Below are positions 39,300 to 49,234 of a DNA stretch of 64,000 bases, piece after piece. A model generated the notes under the pieces. The model was not told the DNA's origin, made no database searches, and was given only the letters and a program-made list of their open reading frames with translations. Source of the DNA: Sambucus nigra (lineage: Eukaryota > Streptophyta > Magnoliopsida > Dipsacales > Adoxaceae); NCBI GenBank assembly GCA_949130495.1, contig OX422213.1, positions 202,299,660 through 202,363,659 on the forward strand. Direction: 5' to 3'. The position numbers were made by a program, and so were the translations under genes. How positions within the stretch are numbered: position 1 is the first letter of the stretch; every line of letters begins with the position of its first letter.

Positions 39300-39375
39300 A
39301 ACACCTCGTACGCGTCCAACGTTACACGTAGCAATCGACGGTGCACTCACAGGACCCCCAATTTTAGTATTGGAC
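39300..39375. repeat. Diverged half-copy of the 169-bp satellite monomer
   Basis: The stretch starting AACACCTCGTACGCGTCC aligns without gaps to the satellite consensus starting AACACCTCCCACGGGACC. About two thirds of 76 positions match by hand count. Shared blocks include AACACCTC, CCAA.GT.AC.CGTAG.AA, GAC...GCA and GGAC.CCC..TTT.AG.AT. It covers the right half of the monomer, from the large stem's spacer to the unit boundary. It is far more diverged than any array monomer and stands alone 490 bp outside the array. It could be the ancestral source of the satellite or an old relic. Confidence 0.65.
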
Positions 39376-39411
39376 CAAAAAAAAAAAAAAAAATTTAAAT
39401 TATAGTTAAAT

Positions 39412-39438
39412 ATGGTCATGGACTTTGTCCATGACCAT
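39412..39438. repeat. Perfect 12-bp palindrome with 3-nt loop
   Basis: ATGGTCATGGAC (39412-39423), then TTT, then GTCCATGACCAT (39427-39438). It is part of the CACTA subterminal region. Confidence 0.9.
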
Positions 39439-39466
39439 TTTTATTTTTTTCGTCGCGCATAAAAAT

Positions 39467-39536
39467 GGTCGCGGCCAAAGTCCGCGAGCATTTTTTTTTT
39501 TGTCATGGTTGTGGGTCGCGGACTTTGGCCGCGACC
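39467..39536. repeat. Perfect 21-bp inverted repeat
   Basis: The 21 bp at 39467-39487, beginning GGTCGCGGCCAAAG, is exactly reverse-complementary to 39516-39536, ending GGCCGCGACC. The loop is 28 nt and contains a T-run. It would form a strong stem and is typical of CACTA subterminal structure. Confidence 0.9.
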
Positions 39537-39775
39537 AATTTGTCACGGTTGTGGGTCACGGATGAGCGCCGTGACCAATTATTTTTTTATTTTTTTGTCA
39601 CGGACGTGGGTCGCGGACTTTGGCCGCGACCAATTTGTCATGGTTGTGGGTCACGGATGAGGGCCGTGACAATTTTTTTTTATTTTTTTGTCACGGACGT
39701 GGGTCGCGGACTTTGGTAGCGACCAATTTGTCACGGTTGTGGGTCACGGATGAAGGCTGTGACCCGTCACGGTAT
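39502..39775. repeat. ~93-bp tandem repeat, about three copies, CACTA subterminal
   Basis: Units begin near 39502, 39597 and 39690 with GTCACGGACGTGGGTCGCGG or a close variant. Each contains GGACTTTGG, GCGACCAATTTGTCA, GTTGTGGGTCACGGATGA and a T-rich run. Spacings are 95 and 93 bp. A further inverted version lies at about 39837-39907, where GTCACGGACTTGGGCCGCGA is answered by TCACGACCCAAGTCCGCGAC. Confidence 0.85.
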
Positions 39776-39936
39776 GGGTCACGGCCCAAGTCGGCGACCA
39801 TCTGTCGTGACCCCTCTCGGCCGTGACCATTTTTTTGTCACGGACTTGGGCCGCGACCCATGAAAATAGTCACGCCCGAAATGGTCACGACCCAAGTCCG
39901 CGACCCACAGTTTTGGTCAGGGATTTTGGCCGTGAT

Positions 39937-39959
39937 TAATCGCCAGTTTTGGTGTAGTG
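39937..39959. repeat. CACTA-type terminal inverted repeat (right copy)
   Basis: Read on the minus strand it starts CACTACACCAAAACTGG. Its partner copy is not found in the window. The identification rests on the CACTAC start, the following A-run and the adjacent subterminal repeats. Confidence 0.7.
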
Positions 39960-41180
39960 TACAACCGGCCTTGCTGTACTGGAGCTGATGGGATGGCTGG
40001 TAGGGATGGTGCCTGAGCCGGTGCTGGGAGTGCAGTTAGAAAAAGTGGCCTCTGTGGCTCATTAAGGGAACCCTGCTGCTGTGGGCCCCTATCTCCCTCT
40101 GGACAATCCTATTTTTACCACACCCGAAGCATCGGCCCCTGAAATTGCCTCCCCTCTGTCCTTACTGATTACGGCCCTGCTGGCCGTTACCACCCCGCCA
40201 TTGGCCCTGCTGGTCCTACTGAAAATGCTGTTGCCCCTGCTGTTGACCCTGCGGCTGACGGTGTTGGCCCTGCTGGCCCTGCTGATTAGACTGGCCCTAC
40301 CTAAATCCCCCAAATCCCTGCCTGGCGTCACCTGATCAAAATCGCTTGGCAGGGTCCCCCTGATGGGAACTCTACTCATTATGACGAGTCTGCCCCTGAG
40401 ATGTCGGTGCTCCACCAGTACTACTATCCCCTGTCCTGCCCTGTTGGCTGGACTCTCCTGCTCGTTTGCTTCCCTGCAGATGGAAGTGGTGATCCTAACA
40501 GTGTAACAAAGCAGCATTGAGTACATCCGTGTAGGTACTCAGCAATAGATTACCTACGAGGTGCTGATGGATCCTCCAGGTCAACCCGTCCACAAATAAC
40601 AATATCTTCTTCCCCTTAGTGGGTGCCTCATCTGGCACTATAGTGAGAAGTCTAGTTAACTCCTCCTCGTACTCAGCAACAGTCGTATTCTCCTGTTTTA
40701 GATTCAGTAACTTCTGCCTCTTCTCAGTCTGCACGGCGGATGGAAAGTAAATGGCTTAATAGTGATAATGTCCCTCTCCTCCAAGGTGGTGGTGGATTCC
40801 CACCACTGCAAAGCGGCCCCCACTAGCTTAAAGGAAGCCAACAACTGTTTCTGCACGTCCGTGCACTCGTACATTCACAGATGCCTATGGATATCTTTCT
40901 TCTATTGGCTAGCTATAATGATATCCGAGCTACCCGTGAACTCTGGTGGATGCGCCTTCTGGAAGGCATCCCTAACCCGCTCCCATGTAGATGGGAGTTG
41001 TGCTGGTACTGGCACCACTGCCTGAACCTGGGGTGGAGCCTGTTGTACTACTGCTAATGCGACATTCACCGCCTGGGCAATGATAGCGGCTACCTCTGTT
41101 GCGTTCATCACTCCCTGAGCCGGAGATACTAGCTGCTTGGCCTAGGCACGTCTGTCCATGGGTGCGCATCTCGGAGGCAT
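39960..41180 (-). pseudogene. gag polyprotein pseudogene (Ty3/gypsy), 3'-truncated
   Basis: Gag forms the retrotransposon's particle. The start is ATG at 41180 (MPPRCAPMDRRA), followed by an in-frame TAG at 41144-41142. The frame continues through FQKAHPPEFTGSSD (about 40930) and a degraded segment with QKQLLASFKLVGAAFQWWES, matching the conserved gag core. It then reaches TEKRQKLLNLKQ, NTTVAEYEEELTRLL and VDGL (40734-40497), a well-preserved part of the Retrotrans_gag domain. Next comes a Q/G-rich linker with several stops and a damaged zinc knuckle, CFGCGK, near 40120, lacking the expected His and final Cys. Coding ends at 39960 at the CACTA junction. Multiple stops show it is not functional. 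Confidence 0.85.
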
Positions 41181-41352
41181 CTGAAATGAGAAGGAAGTTT
41201 ATTAGTCAACAGTTATTAGCAAATCTCAAATAGCTGAAGACGTAAGAATAAATGCAGGAATACAACAATCCTAAAAATAGGGCTCTATATCAGGAACACT
41301 AAGCTGAAAGCGAAATAATCCGTACAGATCCTAAAGGACACTAGAACCTGAT

Positions 41353-41364
41353 GCTCTGATACGA
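41353..41364 (-). other. Primer binding site, tRNA-iMet type
   Basis: The minus strand reads TCGTATCAGAGC two bases after the LTR end. The usual plant site complementary to initiator methionine tRNA is TGGTATCAGAGC, so there is one mismatch. It fixes the orientation and the inner LTR boundary. Confidence 0.85.
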
Positions 41365-41909
41365 CCTGTGACACCCCGCCTAATTAAATACCGGGTGATC
41401 AGTCCTTTATTAAATTATAACCAAGGTGAACGGTTGGTTCATTCTTAGCATCACTAACGCAATTTAACTTTTCAAATTAAACACCCTAAATAATTAAGCT
41501 AAGTGTCAAAACCATTCAAAACATTATTTCCATATTTAATTCAAGTCCAATAATAAAAATCTTTCATAATTCATAGTTTAAGAGTCACACAAATAACTAG
41601 ACTGGAAAAGATCATCCAATCAATTTAGGCATTCAAATAACGAATTCCAACTTTAAAACTTCAAAGGAAAAACATCCTAACAGTAACAAATCCCAAAACA
41701 AAAATACTGAAAGTAAATGAATCACAATCTCTGACAAAAGCAACTGATTAAGGAAAAAGGGCGACACATGCCCAACTGGATAAAACAGAACTAGGAGTGG
41801 AATCATTAATGAGGTCGTCTAAGCAAAAGGCCTGCAACTCCCACCTAAGCTGCAGCACGTTCCTTCCAAAGGATCCTAAGCATAACGCCCCTGTGACTGG
41901 GCACCTGTA

Positions 41910-41917
41910 ATATATAC

Positions 41918-41948
<31 letters not shown>

Positions 41949-41985
41949 CACACACACACACACACACACACAAGAGAGAGAAGAG
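41910..41985. repeat. Compound microsatellite (TA)n(GA)n(CA)n(GA)n
   Basis: Consecutive dinucleotide tracts: TATATACATATATATATA, then GA repeats, then CA repeats from about 41949, then GAGAGAG. It lies within the 3,055-bp LTR. Confidence 0.95.
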
Positions 41986-42372
41986 ATAATGGAAACGGGT
42001 CAGAGCTCGATTGTAAAACAGTTTAAAAATTCAGTTTAGCAAGGATTTAAAATGTTTACCGGCTAATGCAACAATCATATTAGTATGCGGCACTCTCTTG
42101 AGAAATTCTCACCTCTCTTCTAATGTGCACACCTACCGCAACTATTAATCCCCATAAGTTAAGATTATCTTACATTCCTTATAAGGTTTCATGCCGACCA
42201 TTAGTAGGGCTAAGATAATTAATTTTTGAGAGTGAAGTTTTTGTAAGAATTTCATTTCATTATAAAGTATTTCAGTATTGCCTCAACCTTTTCAAACACT
42301 TATATTAAAGTCAAAATATTTATTCATTACTTAGCTACTTTTAGTCACAGTAGAAAGTTCCTAATTTCAAAT

Positions 42373-42416
42373 CTATATATATATATATATTAATCACTGA
42401 TATAATATATATATAC
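42373..42416. repeat. AT microsatellites in the LTR
   Basis: Two short TA-dinucleotide tracts (about 42374-42390 and 42401-42416) are separated by TTAATCACTGA. Confidence 0.9.
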
Positions 42417-43226
42417 TATCGTCACCCCACATAAGATTTATGATGCTGGCATACTCTGCTATCAAGTCCCCGTATCACTCGTACTAAGGGAAATACTAGT
42501 TCGGAATCACTCTCTAACTGTATTAACACAAAACACATACAAATTGAGGCAAAGCATAGTTTCAGGTCACTAAGAGGTCAGCACATACCCTCACGTCTCT
42601 TAGGACAGTCTGACTATCGATCAGATAGCCTGTATCAAGGATTTCTATGTTCTAGGGTACAAGTAAATATCCTTCATAAAGGTCCCATCGAGATAAGACT
42701 GTCCCGGCGCGGCAACCTCAGTGATAGCAAGTAGCGCGGGCATGATTTTTACACGTATATAGTATATGCACAAATACCGTCATATATATGTACACTACCA
42801 TTCCCATTTCTAAATTAGATACACCCACGATCCATACCTATGATATTCGTTCTTAGTACACATTACTAGATTATCTCGTATAACGACTCGTCTCTTTTAT
42901 TCTTATCTATGGGATTACTCCAAACTTACTTCATGTCACTCGTAGTATCCTATCTCCCTAGGTATAATTTCAGTAGGTACTCTCTTATTTTATGACGTAA
43001 CTTCCTTCCGAGTCTCACTCCTTTAGACACACGTTCCCATTATTCCTTAAGCGTAAATCACTCCCCATTAACACTAATTTCGTCTTTACATTAAATGTTC
43101 CATTTTTACAAAGTCCTATTGTCCTCTTTATGTTACAAAATGTTCTAACAATAATGTTCAAAGGTTACCACTCATTTTAGTCGAAATAAACTATTTAAAA
43201 GATGAATATGAATTTTTCAAGAGGGG

Positions 43227-43299
43227 TCAATCGATCGATGGAAGTGGGTCGATCGATCGATCATCGATCGATCGATTCTCTTTGGTCGATCGATCGATC
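43227..43299. repeat. GATC-tetranucleotide repeat cluster
   Basis: Runs of TCGATCGATCGA occur four times over 73 bp, interrupted by GGAAGTGGG, TCA and CTCTTTGG. The tract is self-complementary, so it could fold back. It is inside the LTR. Confidence 0.95.
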
Positions 43300-44421
43300 A
43301 AGCAAATATGGTGAAACTGCAGAAATACCAGTTACGGGAATACTATTCCAAACTCATCCAAATCATCATTTTTGACTTCCAAACTCCCAACAATTGATAC
43401 TACAAGTGTTATATACCCAAATAAATAATATTCTACGTAAGGCATGTGAGTTTTCATCAACTATAACGAATTAAAAGGGCAAAATCTATATAAATCTCAA
43501 GAACCCAAATATTTTCTTTAACTTAGTTCTTCCCATTATTTTTTCCCAGATTTTCTACTCCTAACTCAATGCAAATTCGTGGTTCAACCTCTACATATGA
43601 AATAGATATCCAGAATATGATTTTCACCTCTACAACATGTAAATTTTAGTCTCCAATATATGCTTTCTTTCACGAAAACTAGTTCTAATCAACCCTAGTC
43701 TAATGTGACTGAAGCATTAACTGAAATAAAGCAAGATAGATACTTTCCTGGAAATCTTTGTTTCTGATTTGTGGCAGAAATTGGTGTGGTTGTGTTCCTC
43801 GTCGCGCGATCTATAATTTGGCGGTGACGGCGCTGCAAACGGTGGAGTTCTTGGTCTAGAATTCCTTGGAAAGCTTCTTCGCTTCCTCTCCAATGGTCGT
43901 CCTTGGTTTTTGGTTATTCAAACCTAGAAGACAACCCCTACCATCTGATATGACCTTAGAATTTTCGTGGGTTTCCATGCCCAAAATTATAAAATGTCTA
44001 AAACTCCCTCCCGGGATGTTAATTAGGTCTAAAAATGCCCCGAGACCCAAACAAAACCCCAGGGTACATTATTTTAACTATCTCGACCCTTCCGGACACA
44101 TTGACGCATTCAAAATGACCATATGGGTGACTTCTAATTTATTCACTTTTAATAATTCGAATTTAATCCCGACACGACACAAGCGCGTCCCGATAAAATT
44201 TTCCAAAATTATCAAATTAGATTCTCGTGATAATTTTACTAAATTTAATTACACATCTTAATTTACCCATAAAGTAATTTACAACAAAATTCTAATAATT
44301 ACTAACTCTCATCACGTTAGTAAATATTTAAATGATTTCCGAATTAATATTAAATTAATATCTCTAATTGAATTTAATAAATACCCAAAATTTAAAAGTC
44401 ATAAAAATACGGGGTATTACA

Positions 44422-45171
44422 TCTACTAGGTTGATTCTTGTTGCAAGTAAAATTTTAAAAAATATCTTGTCCAAAAAGAAATAACAAAATCATACTTACG
44501 CACTCTCTCACAAAATGAAGTCTAGCCCACTTACATATAACACTGAATTCTTACAAGTGAAGCTAGGAAGGTACACTTACATAAGTAGATATACATGAAG
44601 TGACATAGTGTAAAAGTAATACAGATATGGTAAGATCTTTAAGTCCATCAAGTATCAAGAAGATGTGCACAAGCTAGTGCAAAAGGTAAATTTTGTGCAA
44701 GGCTGACACATATAGCCCAAGTTTCGCTGTGACGAGGGTTTTCCTCCTTAGGGCGAACCTCCAGTGAAGATACAAGGAAAACTAAAGATAAAATATTTAA
44801 ACAATAGTATGGCATGTGAGACACTTTTGCTTCAGCTAGGAAAAGTCTCGTTGCAGTGAAGATCCTACGACAGACCTCAACAACCTTTATACAATGCAAA
44901 ATTTAAGATTTTTCAAAAATAATTTTATTTTCATTTCATAACAAGTCCCAATATCCATATCAACACACACAAAAAATATATTCTATAAAAAGAACATATG
45001 TGAGTAAAATGTGTTTGAGTCCATGTGTTCATTTACCTTCCTAATAGTGGTATAAAAGGATATGCATGAATGAGAGAATGTTTGTTAAATGATTTTCCCA
45101 AGGACCTCAAGGACAAGACTTAAAGTATATGTTGGTCGACAAAATAAGACAATATAGTCCTGTCGGGGAAC
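44422..45171. other. Unassigned segment between two retrotransposons
   Basis: About 750 bp of AT-rich sequence between the outer end of the 3-kb LTR and the Tat element. The only ORF of note is a minus-strand one of 83 codons (44648-44899) with no recognisable domain. Continuity with the sequence after 56346, on the other side of the Tat insertion, is expected. Confidence 0.6.
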
Positions 45172-45176
45172 ATGAG
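45172..45176. repeat. Target site duplication, left copy
   Basis: ATGAG directly before the left LTR (TGTGAGTATAAG). It is identical to 56342-56346. Confidence 0.85.
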
Positions 45177-45613
45177 TGTGAGTATAAGAAATATCACAAT
45201 AATGAGAACCACCAAATTAATCACAAAGAACAGAAAGTAAAGATCACACACAACAACGACATACATGGTTCGACAACTTGCCTATGTTCACGGAGAGGTT
45301 ACTATATTATTATAGTGTCTCCCAATATTCCAGGTTATTTCACCTTGCCCCGGGTTAGGGTGTACAGTTTATAGGCGCATAAAAATAAATATTGAGTTAT
45401 ATAAGGAACTCAATTAACACGTGGATATATCAAGGAGGACCTGAATATATCTTTTGACATTATTAGTAACTAATTTGACTATATCCGTAAGTGTTATTGT
45501 GTATTTGAAATACTCGTGTGCGAATTAAATTATGATTTGGGTTGGGTAGAGCACTTTGATCGATTCGAGAAGGTCGGATACTCTCATATGCTATGTTAAA
45601 TGGGTCCCCCCCA
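45177..45613 (-). repeat. 3' LTR of the Tat element (left), 437 bp
   Basis: It starts TGTGAGTATAAGAAATATCA and ends GGGTCCCCCCCA, and aligns along its whole length with 55908-56341. Shared blocks include GGAACTCAATTAACAC, TGACTATATCCGTAAGTGTT and GAATTAAATTATGATTTGGG. Many differences are C/T or G/A. Confidence 0.9.
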
Positions 45614-45625
45614 ATTGCCCCTAGA
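45614..45625 (-). other. Probable polypurine tract of the Tat element
   Basis: Adjacent to the inner edge of the 3' LTR the minus strand reads TAGGGGCAATT, with the purine-rich GGGGGGG of the LTR edge next to it. The second Tat element has AAGGGAAAT at the same position (60400-60392). It primes plus-strand DNA synthesis in intact elements. The exact border is approximate. Confidence 0.5.
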
Positions 45626-45983
45626 CTCTTTGGGCTGATAATTTGAAGCAATGATTTAAAATGAGTCTAAGGCCCGAGACTTGGAACAGTATAACAACCA
45701 ACATGCTACGTTTGTAACTCATGAGGATTGATGGGGGCATGCTTGTCCTTAGGAGAAAATAAAACATTGAGATATTCCCGGGGAAGTGTGACTCATCATT
45801 TGGGATTTTTGAAACTTTCTCATGTGTTACTTAACCATTAATTCACTGATTCTGGTCGTTTTTGCATACACTTTACATCTAAGCTTACCCTCTTATTGTC
45901 TGCTTCAAAATCAGAGTTCATCTTCTTATGTTCTCTCTCAAAGCTTCACCAGTACTTGTAAGTTCTAGTCTTCACTTTCTTAG

Positions 45984-46027
45984 CTCTTCTTCTTCTTCTT
46001 CTTCTTCTTCTTCTTCTTCTTCTTCTT
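45984..46027. repeat. (TTC)n microsatellite
   Basis: A run of about 14 TTC/CTT units, lying ~50 bp upstream of the antisense ORF start. It could act as a pyrimidine-rich leader element in the ORF transcript. Confidence 0.95.
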
Positions 46028-46076
46028 TAAATTAATTGATAACTGTATCTAGGGTTTCCCTTCTTCTTTCATACTA

Positions 46077-48189
46077 ATGGCAAGACTTGATAACAAGTTA
46101 GTTTTTGAGTTCAGAAAATGCTATAATATCCATGATTGGGTAAATATCAAGTGTTCCCTAATTCCTCTAAATGTTCGTACTATAGACGATGGTCACTGGA
46201 TTCATACTCTTTTAATTTCTTAGGGGGGTTTGGCATTTCCCCCAATCCTCTATTTTAAAGATTCTTTAAATATTTTCACATTGTTCCTGATCAGTGTACT
46301 CCAAATGTTTGGAAAATTATGAATGAAGTACATAGGATAAATGAATTATACGGAACTGACTTAGGGCTCGTAGAAATTTGTTATTATTATATCTTCTAGA
46401 GCACAAGTGAAGGAATCTTATATTTAAAGGCCAGGGTCATTGAAAGAGTCTTGGTAGTGAATTTTCATGAGTCTCAGAAGGAATACTAGAACCAAGGCTT
46501 CATCGCTAGGAATTGGAAATATACTCCCCAAGCCGAGGGCATAAAGTATAAGGGACCACGAATCCATACCTTTAGGGAGGAATACATAGACTGATGTCAC
46601 TACGTATTTTTTAGTTCTTCCCTTGCTCATTCCTCTTATTTGTTTTTCAAATTTCATTTCTTTTTCTTCTTGTTTTGTAGCTAAGGATAAGAATCAAAAA
46701 CTTGCCCCTCGCGAGCTAAGGGTTACTAACCTGCTAAAGGCTTGGAATGTTAGGGAGAGTCTCTCTCACGACGAGCATCCTCACACGGAGGTATATCTTA
46801 TTGAGTACAGGAACACCACTACCAGCTTTATTGCTTGTCTAGTGGATAAAACCCCTAATTTAAAGCTTCTAGAGGAAGAGGTTGGTGGTCCATTTGAATC
46901 TATCCAGATTGAAGAAGAAGGGGAAGAAAAAAGCGAGGAAAAGGAAGAAGAAGAAGAAGGTGAAAAAGAGGGATCTGAGGAGGCTAGATAGGAAGGACGT
47001 TAAGAGGAAACTAGTGAAGAAGAAAAATATATGGCCCCAACCAAGAGAGGTGTTTGATCCTTCAATATAATGACCATGATCTTTTATCTGATCAAATCAA
47101 GTCCCTAAAGAGGACGGAAGGAGAATCCCCCATGGCTGGTGACCAAGAACTAAGGGGAAGGAGAACGAGGTGGAGAGAAAGAAAAAAAAGAGAAGGAGAG
47201 AAAGAAGGAGATAAAGGGAGAGAGAGAGAGAAGGAGGAGGATGTGAGAAAAAAAAGAAGAGGAGAGGAAGAGGGTACATGCCTTAAAGGCCCCCTCTGCG
47301 CCTTCTCCCCTCCAGGTTACTGAGGGATCTAGTGTAGCTAACATTCCCCTGCTTGACCTTCAGTTACTGGAGAGGGTTATGATAATTGCCTATCATGAGC
47401 AATCGATGAGGATGGGGTTTGACCAGTTGGCCCTTAAGTTCACTCAAGAGCTTGCTTTGGTACATCCCATATTCTCTCTCTATTTTTCTCTGAATCCCTT
47501 TTCTAATTTTTTTAAATTAATCTGTATTTATTTTTCCTTTTGTAGTTTGTTTTTTATTTTACAACTCTGCTACGTGGTTGGGATGTCCAGTTAAAAAGGA
47601 ATGCCTACTTGGAGACGTTCTTGAAGAACTTTAAAAAGGTCCTGGACGCTGCTAAGGCATCTTTTGAGTAGAAGAAGGAGAAGGCCTTGTCTTCCCTCAA
47701 GGAAAAGTCAGTGAAAGAGTTAACCAACCTTCAGACTACTTATGGTCTGGTGACTATTAACAAGCTGAAGGTTGTCGAAGAGAATAAGGAGACGGTAGCC
47801 AAGGTCAAGAAGTTAGAGAGAGAAGATGTGATTGTTGGAGACAGTGGGTATAATGATGGCTGGGAGGCAGCGTACGATTATGCAGAGCGCCAGATAAACT
47901 ATGTTTGATAGGTGGGTTTTAGGAAAGGCTGGGACTAGGCCTTGGTCACTGCTGGAGTTTCTATAGATTTTTACCTCTTCACCTAGCACATGCCAAGCCC
48001 CAAGCCCATGGACGTTGAAGTGCCTTCGATCAGTCAACCTTCTATTCGAGTTGAGATGGATCCCGTTGATCTAGATTCAGGAATCTCCCTATTGATCAAG
48101 ATGTGGGGGATCTTGGTGAGATCGTGGTTTCTAGCGACTAGGTTACCAGGGATACTAAAAAGGGAAAAGGGCTAGCTTCTTCTAAGTAG
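46077..48189 (+). pseudogene. Antisense ORF 1 of the Tat element (spliced, decayed)
   Basis: The gene runs opposite to gag-pol. It starts MARLDNKLVFEFRK at 46077 and matches the second element's ORF (60771) in order: DDGHWIHTLL, GGLAFPP, CTPNVWKIM, LYGTDLGL, GILYLKARV, AKDKNQKLAP, LLKAWNVRE and DEHP. A TAG follows TLLIS, and a frameshift follows GGLAFPP. An intron ends at TTTTGTAG (46680). A Glu/Lys-rich stretch encoded by GA repeats (46900-47270) leads to a second intron (GTACATCC near 47460 to CCTTTTGTAG near 47544). A Lys/Glu-rich, probably coiled-coil part and a final segment end at TAG 48187-48189. It resembles the plant family called putative gypsy-type transposon (Pfam PF04195), whose function is unknown. 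Confidence 0.75.
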
Positions 48190-48385
48190 GTGTAGATCCT
48201 AGAGCTTGTAGGATTTCTATTTTTTCTTTTCTTTTTTTATTGGTATTATATTATAACTTCCCCAGACTTGTATTGGCTTATACTTGGCTTATATTTAATG
48301 GAAAATAAGGCTTTCCTTTCTTGCTTATGTTGTATTTTATCTGGTGTTCTTTGTTACTCTCCTTTATTTATCATGTTGATTATAG

Positions 48386-49234
48386 CCCATTGATCTATAT
48401 GAATATATTCCTCCTAATTCTAGATTAAGGCAGATCCTAGGATTGAACATCAGTGTCCAGGCTCGCAGAGCTTTCATAAAGATCTGTAAATATTTTAAGA
48501 TATGAACCAAAGAATATAAGGATCAAGCTGAGCTAGTCGCTAAATTAAAAGACAGACTTTAAGAGATAGGGGAGATTGGGGCTTCACTTCAGGAAGAAGT
48601 GGATGCCTTAAAGGCCAAGCTCCTGGATGCCATTGAAGTCAATCAAGTGGGGGAGTTAATTCAAACAGAGAATGATGAACCAAAGAGGGAATTTACTCGG
48701 CTAAAGGAGAACATTCCGTTAGGGTCCTCTCTAGTGCTACGAGGGTCTTCTTCATCATCTACTGGGACAGCTTAAGCTGAAAACCAAAATTTATAGAAAG
48801 AGGTTGCTGAGCTCAAGGGAGATGTCTAATGAGCTTATGTGATCGTTACTGGACTTCAGATAGATGTGATAAGGCTTAGGCATATATTCCAAATGGGACC
48901 TCGGTAAGCCTGGGCAGATGATTATGACCAACGCTAGACTGACACCCCAATAAGATTGAAGGAAGCATAGGAGATTGCTTTTGCCCGAGGATCACTTAAT
49001 GCCCTTAGGTAAGAGAAAATGACTAAGGAGTCTAACCTATGGTACAAGTACCAGATCAACTGTGCATCCTATCATCACAATCCCTTATCGAGGAATGACA
49101 AGTGGATCCCTATAGACGCTATCCCTGTCCGACTTTTGGAGCATTACTTTGAAAATACTTAAGAGGTGTTTATCCCACACCTAGATGTTGGTCGGAGAGT
49201 GCATGTTGCAAAGTACCTTGTCCCGCCATCCTAG
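48386..49234 (+). pseudogene. Antisense ORF 2 of the Tat element (coiled-coil protein, decayed)
   Basis: A second plus-strand coding unit, recognised by matching the equivalent unit at 63081-64000. Corresponding pieces are EQAELVAKLKDRL / EQSELVARLKDRL, EIGEIGASLQEEVDALKAKL, EVNQVGELIQ, AYVIVTGLQIDVIRLRH, AWADDYDQ and KWIPIDAIPVRLLE. It starts after an acceptor-like GATTATAG (48385) and ends at TAG 49232-49234. Many in-frame stops interrupt it. The leucine, glutamate and lysine pattern suggests a coiled coil. It could be a separate gene or later exons of antisense ORF 1. No known function. Confidence 0.6.

Larger units (their letters stand above)
39395..39959. mobile_element. Terminal region of a CACTA (En/Spm-type) DNA transposon, right end
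   Basis: The segment ends with TTTTGGTGTAGTG (39947-39959), the reverse complement of CACTACACCAAAA, the typical terminus of plant CACTA elements. Inward of it is a dense set of short GC-rich motifs (GTCACGG, GTCGCGGAC, CCGTGAC) in both orientations separated by T-rich runs. This matches the subterminal repeats that bind transposase in this superfamily. The sequence outside is a retrotransposon gag gene, so the boundary is sharp. Target duplications in this family are 3 bp; TAC (39960-39962) is the candidate. The opposite end is not visible, so the element extends leftward past the satellite or is truncated. Confidence 0.7.
39960..44421 (-). mobile_element. Ty3/gypsy LTR retrotransposon, 5' LTR plus gag, interrupted by CACTA end
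   Basis: Read on the minus strand: LTR 44421-41367, primer binding site, leader, and gag from 41180 to 39960, where the CACTA terminus cuts it. Protease, RT, integrase and the 3' LTR are absent and would lie beyond the CACTA element. The long LTR, the iMet-type primer site and a gag with AFQKAHPPEFTGSSD and a glutamine/glycine-rich tail suggest a Tekay/Del-type chromovirus, but without RT or a chromodomain the lineage is inferred. The possible 5-bp target duplication next to the LTR is TCTAC (44422-44426). Confidence 0.85.
41367..44421 (-). repeat. 5' LTR of the gypsy element, 3,055 bp
   Basis: On the minus strand the LTR begins TGTAATACCCCGTATTTT (at 44421) and ends AGGCGGGGTGTCACA (at 41367), with the expected TG...CA ends and imperfectly mirrored termini. 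The inner end abuts the primer binding site. The region has no credible gene; the longest plus-strand ORF (43866-44261) has no recognisable protein. Several microsatellites lie inside. Confidence 0.85.

Noticed and set aside
39465..39719. Plus-strand ORF with repeated GSRTLAATNLS-like peptide
   Set aside because: It is a translation of the CACTA subterminal direct repeats, with poly-T encoded phenylalanine runs.
40081..40335. Leucine-rich plus-strand ORF, possible membrane protein
   Set aside because: It is the complement of the glutamine/glycine-rich part of gag on the minus strand.
40089..40526. 145-codon minus-strand ORF as a separate protein
   Set aside because: It is a shifted frame of the gag tail; the true gag frame (with the Q/G-rich linker and zinc knuckle remnant) is adjacent and interrupted by stops.
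43866..44261. 131-codon plus-strand ORF as a host gene
   Set aside because: It lies entirely inside the 3,055-bp LTR, opposite to the element's direction, with no recognisable domain.
44648..44899. 83-codon minus-strand ORF in the unassigned segment
   Set aside because: It has no recognisable motif and a length expected by chance in AT-rich DNA; there is no supporting splice or promoter signal.
47054..47323. Arg/Glu/Lys-rich ORF as a distinct protein
   Set aside because: It is a frame of the GA-rich tract within the antisense ORF; low complexity gives open frames in all registers.
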